Below are positions 8,901 to 16,600 of a DNA stretch of 20,657 nucleotides, piece after piece. Under the pieces are notes generated by a model, which was not told the DNA's origin, searched no databases, and saw only the letters and a list, made by a program, of their open reading frames with translations. This stretch comes from Butyrivibrio sp. UBA3740 (GTDB taxonomy: Bacteria; Bacillota; Clostridia; Lachnospirales; Lachnospiraceae). Location of the stretch: positions 1 to 20,657 of the forward strand of contig DFGW01000223.1 of assembly GCA_002372465.1 (NCBI GenBank). The letters run 5' to 3'. How positions within the stretch are numbered: position 1 is the stretch's first letter; every line of letters begins with the position of its first letter. The position numbers and the translations under genes are program-made.

Positions 8901-10260
8901 GATTGTTTTGTCTGTTTCAATGGATGAGCGCCATGATGATATGGCTAAGATCCGGTTTTCGGTAAAAGATACCGGAATCGGTGTTAAGCAGGAAGACATG
9001 GACAAGCTCTTTACCGCCTATGAGAGGCTTGACGAGCAGAAAAACAGCGGTATTCAGGGCACCGGACTTGGCCTTGATATTTCCAGAAGATTTGCCGAGC
9101 TTATGGGTGGTACACTAACCTGTGAGAGCGTTTATGGAGAGGGCTCAGAGTTTATACTGACACTGGATCAGAAGATTGTTGATGCCACTCCGCTTGGCGC
9201 GTTTATGGAACACGACGATTCTGATGTAAAGGGGCCATATGTGCCTCAGTTTGTTGCGCCTGATGCTGATGTTCTGGTTGTTGATGACAACCCGATGAAC
9301 CTGAACGTAATAAAGGGCCTTCTTAAGGCTACCAAGATATTTGTCACCACTGCAACAGGCGGTGAGGAGTGCCTTGAGAAGATGAAGAGCACCAAATTCA
9401 ATGTTGTTCTTCTGGACCACATGATGCCCGGCATGGATGGTATTGAGACGGTGGGACATATCAGGGAGTTTGATCCGGATATACCGGTTTATGCCCTTAC
9501 GGCAAATGCTACAGCAGGAGAGGAATTCTATAAATCCAAGGGCTTTACCGGCTATCTGTCAAAGCCTATCGACAGCCTTGCTCTTGAGAAGACCATTATG
9601 CGCCATCTTCCTGAGGAGATCATGTTTAAGCCCGAGAGAGAAGATGCAGTGGCAGAGCTTGATAGTATTCCTCAGGAGCTTAACTGGATCTATGATGTAG
9701 AGGGAATAGATGTGGATGAGGGAATAAAGAATTCCGGCGGAATTTCCCAGTTCATATTCTCACTGAAGCTGTTCCTTGAGACAATAGAGGGAAATGCCAA
9801 GGTTATTTCAGATGCATACGAGGCCGGAGATATAAGGCTTTACACTATAAAGGTCCATGCCCTTAAGAGTTCCTGCAGGATCATAGGCGCTACAGAAATG
9901 TCGAAGCTGGCTGAAAAGCTTGAAGAAGCCGGTAACAAGGAAAACAAAGAGTTTATCGATATGTACACCGATGAGCTGCTAAAGGGTTATATGGAATATG
10001 AGGATAAGCTGTCGAGACTGGCAGAGAGCGCAGATCAGGACGATTCAGGCAAAGAGGACATCCCGGAAGATGAGCTGAAGGACGCATACGAGGCTCTAAG
10101 GGATATGATTCCGCAGATGGATTACGATGCTGTGGAGATGATACTTGATCAGCTTAAGGGTTACAATCTTCCAAAGGAAGATAAAGAAAAGATGGCAGAG
10201 CTTGCAAAGATGCTAAAAGTATTTGATTGGGAAGGGATGGAAGCACTATTAGGTCAGTAA
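5989..10260 (+). CDS. Hybrid histidine kinase with double beta-propeller sensor, receiver and HPt
   Basis: Predicted membrane sensor kinase starting a multistep phosphorelay. Residues 1-33 are a signal peptide or anchor helix (possible cleavage after VEA). About 14 short blades of the pattern IWIGT/VYIGT follow (roughly 55-690), enough for two seven-bladed Reg_prop propellers, then a Y_Y_Y-like domain (about 700-775) and a membrane helix at 780-800. Inside are HisKA with H838 in NISHEIRTP; HATPase_c with N962, DTGIG at 994-998 and GTGLGL; a receiver with D1099, D1100, phosphoacceptor D1143 and K1192; an HPt with H1290 in KVHALKSS; and the helical module ending FDWEGMEALL. All key residues are present. 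The frame extends to ATG 5971, overlapping the previous gene, but ATG 5989 has AAAGGA upstream and gives a proper signal peptide. The sensor resembles Bacteroidetes hybrid two-component kinases, without their AraC output domain. Confidence 0.95.
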   Translation: MLKKKCFYNFIAASFGALIAAGTVWGSYARVEAAEDAGSKQEEEISAEQELPKIGGGYAVTGQIDSSGYAMKVYDATNGLPTSDANYVLGSSDGYIWIGSYSGIFRYDGNVFEKVTSSEGLTSGRGLFEDSRGRIWVGTNDNGVVVLDGERATWITYLDGLPSSSVRIFTEDKAGNVYIGTTAGVCYADGSLNIHVINDSRINEERILSLDCGPDDIVYGQTKNGKIFAIKDKMVAQCINSQELGLVNRISHILADPDNAGYLYIGTEGSEIYYGKFGENARKMSHLSVAPLNLVHWINYDCGRVWVSSTSQVGYLDNNFSFHLIKDLAVNNGIEMLTSDYQGNIWIASSTQGVMKIVTSNFIDLAQKTELPKEVINTTCLVGGVLYVGTDSGLRILGKDTRVVENELTDFIGSSRIRCLMKDDSDNLWISTFNNVLGLVCYSKDGEITNYTVDEGMPSNEIRCTIQAKDGSIVAGTNIGLAQIKDGEVKRVVSSDPVIKNTVFLSLAEGDNGKIYVGTDGDGIYVVDGDDVRRIGREDGLSSDVIMKIKKDEERGLYWLVTSNSIQYMKNEVVTQVTTFPYTNNYDLFFDENGEMWVISSAGIYVVDTQDMVENNVKDYRLYTLSNGVVSTPTAVSNSGLDEKGNLFIAGRTGVCLVNINHFFEEDLLVKAGVKAVYSGDKKIMADGQGGYTLPASGGRVKIIVSVLDYTLTDPPVRIFMEGDEDDEILVSRSNLPALEYTGMNHGDYKLHIQVLDNAKKNVVLEETVKIVKKSKFTELLIVRVLFLILIALLTGFMVWRVMKNTVIRRQYNEIRQAKDDAERANSAKTRFLANISHEIRTPINTILGMDEMIMREDATDVPKGYFMSMMNYAFDIKNASDTLLGLINDLLDISKIESGKMHLVEQEYDVQELLRSTVSMIRVKSTEKELMFDVVVDDLIPKRLYGDDGKIKQVVLNLLTNAVKYTAKGMIVLSVSMDERHDDMAKIRFSVKDTGIGVKQEDMDKLFTAYERLDEQKNSGIQGTGLGLDISRRFAELMGGTLTCESVYGEGSEFILTLDQKIVDATPLGAFMEHDDSDVKGPYVPQFVAPDADVLVVDDNPMNLNVIKGLLKATKIFVTTATGGEECLEKMKSTKFNVVLLDHMMPGMDGIETVGHIREFDPDIPVYALTANATAGEEFYKSKGFTGYLSKPIDSLALEKTIMRHLPEEIMFKPEREDAVAELDSIPQELNWIYDVEGIDVDEGIKNSGGISQFIFSLKLFLETIEGNAKVISDAYEAGDIRLYTIKVHALKSSCRIIGATEMSKLAEKLEEAGNKENKEFIDMYTDELLKGYMEYEDKLSRLAESADQDDSGKEDIPEDELKDAYEALRDMIPQMDYDAVEMILDQLKGYNLPKEDKEKMAELAKMLKVFDWEGMEALLGQ

Positions 10261-10282
10261 GGCTTCCAAAAAAGGAGAGAAT

Positions 10283-11041
10283 ATGTCGGAAAACAAGATG
10301 ATCGTAATAGGAGAAAAAGAATCATTTATTGTAAGGGTTCTTTTGGGGAAGGCACAGGAAGCAGGGATAAAATGCGAATACGTTCCCGCTACCGTTGACG
10401 ACATAAGCAAAAAAATGGAAGGCGTTTCTCTGGTCACCCTGTACATGGAGGATACCAATATTCTCCACGAGGAGGTAACACATTATCTGATCGACGTCAT
10501 GGAGGAGCGAGGCCTTCAGATGATCCTTATAGGTGAGAAGCTTGATCTGGAAATGGTAGGGGATTTGATCCCCGGAGACCTGATATTCGAGACATTTTCC
10601 CGCCCTGTAGATAACGCCGGTTATGTTAAAGCTGTCTCCAGCTTTTTTGAGAAAATGAAAATGGGAGAGTACAAAAAGAGCATTCTGGTGGTGGATGATG
10701 ATCCCAACTATCTGGGACTTGTAAGGGAATGGCTCAAGGGCAGCTACAAGGTATTTATGGCCAACTCGGGACTTCAGGCCATCAAGTGGCTTGGGAAAAA
10801 CAGTGTTGACTTGATCCTTCTTGACCATGAGATGCCTATAACCACCGGGGCTCAGGTCCTCGAGATGCTAAGGGCCGACGAGGAGACCAAGTCCATTCCT
10901 GTAATGTTCCTCACCGGAAAGAGCGACAAAGAGAGCGTTATGAAGGTAGTTTCATTAAAGCCCGAAGGTTATTTTTTGAAGAATATCCAGAGGGAAGAAC
11001 TGTTGGAAAAGCTGAACGAATTCTTTATTCTCCACAAATAA
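10283..11041 (+). CDS. Response regulator with degenerate first receiver and intact second receiver
   Basis: Predicted phosphorelay receiver protein of 252 residues with no output domain. Residues 5-120 look like a receiver fold (alternating hydrophobic strands MIVIGE, LVTLYME, MILIGEK, then FSRPVD) but lack the N-terminal acidic pair and a clear phosphoacceptor aspartate. Residues 131-250 form a standard receiver: acidic D138-D139 in ILVVDDDP, phosphoacceptor D181 in LILLDHEMP, T211 in FLTGKSD and K233 in GYFLKN. A strong AAGGAG site precedes the ATG, which lies 22 bp after the kinase stop; the next gene begins 11 bp after this one. It is probably the partner receiving phosphate from one of the two HPt domains, acting through protein contacts, perhaps with the neighbouring HD-GYP proteins. 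That partner assignment is inference. Confidence 0.9.
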   Translation: MSENKMIVIGEKESFIVRVLLGKAQEAGIKCEYVPATVDDISKKMEGVSLVTLYMEDTNILHEEVTHYLIDVMEERGLQMILIGEKLDLEMVGDLIPGDLIFETFSRPVDNAGYVKAVSSFFEKMKMGEYKKSILVVDDDPNYLGLVREWLKGSYKVFMANSGLQAIKWLGKNSVDLILLDHEMPITTGAQVLEMLRADEETKSIPVMFLTGKSDKESVMKVVSLKPEGYFLKNIQREELLEKLNEFFILHK

Positions 11042-11052
11042 AAGGATAGTTA

Positions 11053-13419
11053 ATGTTTGAGTTTATAAGGTCAAACCAACTGAATATCATGCTTCTTTTG
11101 TGCGGAGCCTGCGGTATGATGGCAATTCTTTTGTTGATAACCCGGTTCCTTGATACAAGAAGAAAGTGGTCTTTGTTTCTGATGGAAATTGTGGCCTTTT
11201 TCCTTTTGTGGTTTGACAGACTGGCTTATATCTATGCAGGGGATTCCAGCCACATGGGCTATATCATGGTAAGGGTCAGCAATTTTCTGGTTTTTTTCCT
11301 TACATCCGGGGTTGTTTTCTCATTTAACATGTATCTGAAAAATCTGTTTCAAGATGCAAAAGAAAATAAGACAGCTGAAAGTCTTTTGAATGTGGCTACA
11401 GTTATGTCTTTCTTTGGCATGTTCCTGTCTGTAGTAGCTGCATTTTCGAATCTATACTACTACTTTGATGAGAATAATCTGTACCACAGGGGACAGGGTT
11501 TTCTTATTGCTTACGTTATCCCGATAGTAGCTCCGCTTATTCAGTACGTCGTTATAAGGATGTATAAAAAGAGTGTCAGCAAGCTTATTTATGCTTCCTT
11601 GCTGCTATATATTTTTGTGCCAATTTTCTGCGGGATTCTCCAGATTTTTATCTATGGGATCTCCATTGTAAACATGGCCATGGTTGCTGTTTCTGTAAGC
11701 CTGTACATTTTTACATACCTGGATATAAATGATACTGTAGAGCATGCCCATAATATTGAGATCCAGAACATGCAGGGTGAGCAGCAGAGGATGAAAAGGC
11801 TTTTCGACCAGACAGCCAAGGCCTTTGTATCTGCTGTAGAAAAAAAGGACGACTTCGTAAAGGGAAATGCCATGAAGGTGGCGGAATATGCCAGAAAGAT
11901 CACCGCCCGCTGTGGACTTGGCGAAGAGCAGTGTGAGGAGGCATATTATGCTGCTCTGCTCCACGATGTAGGTCTTATCGGAATTCCCGATGCGGTAATC
12001 AAGAACGAGGATGATCCGAATAAATGGGATATCGAGGCTTTCAGGCAGAAGCCTGTTATAGGAAAAGAGATTTTGTCCAATATCACGGAGTTTCCTTATC
12101 TTAGCCTTGGTGCAGGGTACAGCCATGAGAGGTATAACGGAACAGGATACCCGGAAGGGCTAAAGGGAGAGGAAATACCGGAGATTGCCAGAATAATTGC
12201 TGTGGCAGATACCTATGTCACCATGACTACCCCAAAGAGATATCGTGACGCCCGCCCTGACTTTGTTGCCAGAGAGACATTTGTAAAGGGCGCGGGTGTT
12301 GAGTTTGACCCTGAGTTTGCCGGTCTTATGGTAAAGATCATAGACGAGGAATCCAGGGGAAAGAGCCATGACGACATTTCAATCGTTGAAAAAGAGCTTT
12401 CCTGCGGGGCATACAGAGACGCCATTTCACTTGGCATTCCTGTGAGCGGATACCTGACCTACATCAGGTTTACTTGTGATACATCCAAAGAGGAGCAGGA
12501 TATTTTCAGCGCACCTTCCATCGTACTTTTCGACTCTTATGACCGTCGTGTCCACACTGATGAGAAGGCTATAAGAGCCTACCATTACCAGGAGTACGGA
12601 GAGATATGGTTTGACGAACACAGCATAACCACCGCTGCAAGAAAGATTCAGGAGACAAAGCTTGATCAGGCTGCCGGCTATGAGAAGCTTGAGAAAGATC
12701 AATACGAGATAATAGCTGCCAAAGCGGATGATCATATTAAGCTCATAATGAGAGGACCTGCATATGAGAAGGAGGACATCATTGCCATTATGGATGGTTC
12801 TACTTCTGTTTATATTGGCTTAACCGGCGAAAACTGCGATATAAGTGATATAACCATCGATCAGACAGGACAGATGATCGATGATAATTATATTCCGAGA
12901 ATATCCGAAGAGGTAAGCTATATCGACCACATGGAGTCTGACCTGAAGAATATTCAGATAAGTCAGACCCGTTCTGCTGCGACGGATGGGATAGAGCTTA
13001 AGAACAAACTAAGGATCAATTTCCACACCATGAGTCTTCCGGTGGCAAGCTTTATCTGGCATTGCCCGTACATCGTAATCTATTCTTCCGATAATGGTCA
13101 GGTTGATGGCGAAAACTATCATGAGTATGCCCTGATCAAGATCAATGGTGAGAATGAGATCAAGGATCAGTACTCTGAGAACAGGTTCATCATGAAGAAA
13201 AAAGATAACTTCCCGGGATGGGAAGCCTGGAAAGAGAGTAACAAAGAGGGCGTAGAGTGCGAGGTGACCTTTGAAAAGAAGGGTAATACTGTATTTACAA
13301 CCACTGAGAATCTCGGAGTTTACATTGAAAATACAACTGTTATCAATGAAAACCCCGGAAAAATCTACGTTGCGCTCACAGGTGATCGCTGCGCTCTGAC
13401 AGACATCAGAATCAGATAA
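11053..13419 (+). CDS. 7-TM protein with degenerate HD-GYP domain and duplicated beta-rich C-terminal domain
   Basis: A 788-residue membrane protein. Residues 10-235 hold seven hydrophobic helices, placing the rest in the cytoplasm. An HD-GYP domain spans about 250-420, but several conserved positions differ from the intact paralogue at 3846-5978: the first metal histidine is N272, the HDxGK lysine is L308, the next histidine is K333, HHE is S357-H358-E359, and the following aspartate is N362. H304-D305, GYP (365-367) and D386 remain. Catalysis is therefore doubtful; a c-di-GMP sensing or scaffolding role is possible. Residues 430-788 contain two related beta-rich segments ending VYIGLTGENCDISDITI (586-602) and IYVALTGDRCALTDIRI (771-787), 185 residues apart, loosely like carbohydrate-binding beta-sandwiches. 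The ribosome site is AAAGGA. Last gene of the signalling cluster. Confidence 0.85.
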   Translation: MFEFIRSNQLNIMLLLCGACGMMAILLLITRFLDTRRKWSLFLMEIVAFFLLWFDRLAYIYAGDSSHMGYIMVRVSNFLVFFLTSGVVFSFNMYLKNLFQDAKENKTAESLLNVATVMSFFGMFLSVVAAFSNLYYYFDENNLYHRGQGFLIAYVIPIVAPLIQYVVIRMYKKSVSKLIYASLLLYIFVPIFCGILQIFIYGISIVNMAMVAVSVSLYIFTYLDINDTVEHAHNIEIQNMQGEQQRMKRLFDQTAKAFVSAVEKKDDFVKGNAMKVAEYARKITARCGLGEEQCEEAYYAALLHDVGLIGIPDAVIKNEDDPNKWDIEAFRQKPVIGKEILSNITEFPYLSLGAGYSHERYNGTGYPEGLKGEEIPEIARIIAVADTYVTMTTPKRYRDARPDFVARETFVKGAGVEFDPEFAGLMVKIIDEESRGKSHDDISIVEKELSCGAYRDAISLGIPVSGYLTYIRFTCDTSKEEQDIFSAPSIVLFDSYDRRVHTDEKAIRAYHYQEYGEIWFDEHSITTAARKIQETKLDQAAGYEKLEKDQYEIIAAKADDHIKLIMRGPAYEKEDIIAIMDGSTSVYIGLTGENCDISDITIDQTGQMIDDNYIPRISEEVSYIDHMESDLKNIQISQTRSAATDGIELKNKLRINFHTMSLPVASFIWHCPYIVIYSSDNGQVDGENYHEYALIKINGENEIKDQYSENRFIMKKKDNFPGWEAWKESNKEGVECEVTFEKKGNTVFTTTENLGVYIENTTVINENPGKIYVALTGDRCALTDIRIR

Positions 13420-13452
13420 AACTCCTTGCATATCCCCCAAAAACCTGAATAG

Positions 13453-13466
13453 TTCAATCGATTGAA
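13453..13466. promoter_or_regulatory. 14-bp perfect palindrome, LacI-family-like operator
   Basis: TTCAATCGATTGAA is a perfect palindrome whose core fits the AAnCGnTT pattern of LacI/GalR-family operators, including catabolite-response elements. It lies about 100 bp upstream of the amylase -35 box and 34 bp after the preceding gene. No T-run follows, so it is not a terminator. Which regulator binds is unknown. Confidence 0.4.
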
Positions 13467-13568
13467 ACATGGATGTTAAGCGGTTTACTATATTGCAGCT
13501 TTAGTATTATTCGGGCCTCTAAGCAGAATGAACAAAAAAGCGTGCCGATTATTTGAGGTTTTACACAA

Positions 13569-13598
13569 TTGACAGCTTTTGGACTGAGAAAATATAAT
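13569..13598 (+). promoter_or_regulatory. Consensus SigA promoter of the amylase gene
   Basis: TTGACA (13569-13574) and TATAAT (13593-13598) are both perfect consensus boxes separated by 18 bases. Predicted transcription start is near 13605, giving a leader of about 94 bases. A promoter this strong with operator-like repeats directly after it points to control by repression rather than activation. Confidence 0.85.
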
Positions 13599-13610
13599 AA
13601 GAGCACCGGT

Positions 13611-13652
13611 GTTAACCTAGGGTAAACGGTTAACTAAAATGAAACTGTAAAC
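13611..13652 (+). promoter_or_regulatory. Cluster of four GTWAAC half-sites after the amylase start point
   Basis: GTTAAC at 13611 and 13629 and GTAAAC at 13622 and 13647 lie just downstream of the predicted start point. The first and third form a perfect inverted repeat, GTTAACC and GGTTAAC, with 10 bases between. Start-to-start spacings are 11, 7 and 18. The position suits a repressor that blocks initiation or early elongation, for example a maltose or starch regulator, but no regulator gene is in the window. Confidence 0.5.
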
Positions 13653-13654
13653 AA

Positions 13655-13673
13655 GTATGGATTTGATCCATAC
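13655..13673 (+). promoter_or_regulatory. Perfect leader hairpin upstream of the amylase ribosome site
   Basis: GTATGGAT and ATCCATAC form an 8-bp perfect stem with a 3-base loop (TTG), ending 15 bases before the GGGAGG ribosome site at 13689-13694. No T-run follows, so it is not a terminator. It may stabilise the mRNA 5' region or act as a protein-binding site. An in-frame ATG at 13657 is buried in this stem, which argues against its use as the start. Confidence 0.55.
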
Positions 13674-13698
13674 GGCACAAGGCACAAAGGGAGGTTAT

Positions 13699-16600
13699 AT
13701 GAGAAAGAAGAATTTGTGGCTTAGGGGATTATTGTCAACAGGCTTAGGACTGTCTATTTTTTTGAGCTCTTTCGGAAACGTTTCCGGAGCGCTGGCAGCT
13801 GAGCCTGCACAGGAAGAAATTGTCCTGGAAAGCCAGGACCAGAGCGGTACCGGAGAAGATGATAAGGCCGTTGAAAGTTCTTTTGACGAGGGCACTGAAG
13901 AAAATGGGGAAAAGAAGGCCCTTGAAGCAAAGGAAACAGAAGATGCCGGAGAGAAGAATGACCTTGAAGTAAAGTATGGCGAAAACCGGGAGGAAACTGC
14001 TGAAGAAGCAGTTGAAACTGAGGAAGCTGTTGAAACGGACGAAGAAGAGGCTTTAGAGGAAGATGTAACCAAAAAGGACGAACTGGATGTTACATCAGCA
14101 TTAAAGGCAGAGGAGTATACAGTAACCAAGGCAGAATCAAAGGTTACTGCAAACTATGCATCCAGAGAAAAGAAAGAAGCTGACAATAGCGCAGTTACAA
14201 GGGCAAATGTCCATGATGGAGCGATCCTTCAGGCATTCTGCTGGAGCTTCAATACTATAGCCGAGAACATGGCTGACATTGCAGATGCAGGATACACTGC
14301 GGTTCAGACATCACCTATAAATGAGTGCCTTGATACTGATTCAGGCATGAACCTCCATGGTCCCAATGGAATGTGGTACTACCACTATCAGCCAACAGAC
14401 TGGGTGATCGGTAATTACCAGCTGGGAACAAGAGATGAATTCAAGCATATGTGCGATGTTGCTGATGAGTACGGAATCGCAGTTATTGTCGATATCCTTC
14501 CAAATCACACAACACCTTCACTTTCAAATGTTTCTGAGGATCTTGTAGAAGCTGCAGGTGGAAAGGACAGTCTCTACCACACAACAGGCATGACAGCCGG
14601 CGGATTCTCAGACAGACTTGAGCTCACCTACTATCAGATGGGTGGACTTCCTGATGTTGATACAGAGAACATCAGCTTCCAGGAATATTTCTATGAGTTC
14701 TTGAAGGACTGCGTATATCTTGGTGCAGACGGATTCAGAATCGATACAGCCAAGCATATTGCCCTTCCTGATGATCCTGTTCCTTCATCTTACGATGACG
14801 CTGACAGAAATACCTTCTATCCAAATATGAGGGAAGCTCTCAACGAATATTCAGATGAAGTTGGAACAAAGAGCTATGATGAGCTTTTCGTATATGGAGA
14901 AGTTCTTCAGGGATCAGCTGACAGACTTCCTGCATATCAGGAGTACATCGGAGGCACAACAGCCAGCAACTACGGCGCTAACCTTCGTTCTGCTCTTGCA
15001 AGCGGAAATCTTTCAGCAGACAAGATTACAAGCTACGAGATCTATGATGAGACAGTAAACGGCAGAACCTACACTGCAGATGAAGAGAAGCTGATCACAT
15101 GGGTTGAGTCTCATGATAACTACATGAACGACAGCGAGAGCTGCTGGAAATCCATAAACGATGAGCAGGTTATCCTTGGATGGTCCTTTATTGGCGCAAG
15201 AAAGGCCGGAACACCTCTTTTCTTCAGCAGACCTGACGGAAGCTCAGCAGAGAATCCATACGGAAACAACCTGATGGGTGAAGCAGGAAGCGACATCTAC
15301 AAGGCACCTGAGGTTAAGGCAGTAAATCTTTTCCGCAGACAGATGCTGGATGCTGATGAGTACATCTCAAATCCCGGTGGAAATATCCAGACTGTAATGG
15401 TTGAGAGAAAGGGCGAGGATGTACAGGGAGCAGTTATCATCAACAGCGGACTATCAAGAACAACCATCAACGCTGAGACACTTCTTGAGGACGGAACCTA
15501 CGCTAACCAGGTTGAGGGAAGTGATGAGATATTCCTTGTAAAAGACGGAATAATCTATGGTAGCGTTGAGGGCAGATCAGTAGCAGTTCTTTCTGAGAAG
15601 AAGGAGGGAACAGGAACAGTAGTATCCTTCTACAATTCAGAGAACTGGGACAGCGTAGTAGCAAGAGTAGATGGCCAGAGTGAGACACTTTCTACAATAA
15701 ATGATGAAGACGGCTGGTTCTGGGCAACAGTACTGGACGAGGAGTTTGAACTTAGCTTTGAGACTGCTGACGGCAGCAAGGTTTCACCTTCCTACAATGT
15801 CACAGCTACAAGCGGAACCTTTGCAACACTTGGTTCAGATACACTTTATTTCTCCAAGAAAGAGGCTGAGGAAGCCCTTGGGATCCACACATACCCTGTT
15901 TACTTCTTCGGCACAGAAGCATGGCAGACAGTTAATGTATATGGATGGCTTTCAGACGGAACACAGCTCTTTGGCGGATGGCCGGGAAAAGCTGCAGCAA
16001 ATGAAGGCGAAGGCTGGTGGAGAGCAGACGTTAAAGTTCAGGGCGAGGCTGACTCTTTTAACCTGATCTTCAACAATGGAAGCGACAAGCAGACAGTAAA
16101 TATTGAAGGAATCACACCTGAGAGCAAGGATATTTACCTTGCAGTTGATGCTGAGAAGTCAAGCGGACAGCTGATCGTAAACAGATACACAAGCAAGAAG
16201 GACGCTGAGGATGCCCTTGGTGTTTCAGGAAGCTTTACAACAGCTTACTTCTACAATACAGAGGGCTGGGAGAGCGTTTATGCTTACTCATGGGGGGCAA
16301 CAGCTCTTGGCGAGTGGCCCGGAACTGAGATGACCCTTGAAGAGGACGGCTGGTACAAGATCGTTCTTAACGCAGGAGCAGGAGAAGAGCTCAACATCAT
16401 CTTCAACAACGGCAATAACGGCAAGCAGACCAGTGATATGAAGATCACTGATATGAAGTACAGATTCTTCCTTCACAATGGCCTTTCTTATCAGAAGTAT
16501 GGTTCCAAGAAGGAAGCGATGGAAGCTATAGCCGGTGATGAGGAAATCACCTACACAGATGTTTACTTCTATAACGAGAAGGCAGATAACGAGGCATGGC

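Noticed and set aside
9145..9459. Minus-strand open frames within the hybrid kinase
   Set aside because: The plus-strand frame encodes intact HATPase and receiver motifs here; the antisense frames show no motif, start signal or conservation.
13695..14129. Serine-rich open frame on the minus strand
   Set aside because: It is the antisense of the Glu/Ala-rich linker of the amylase; GAA/GAG-rich coding gives TTC/CTC-rich antisense without stops. It has no ribosome site or family similarity.
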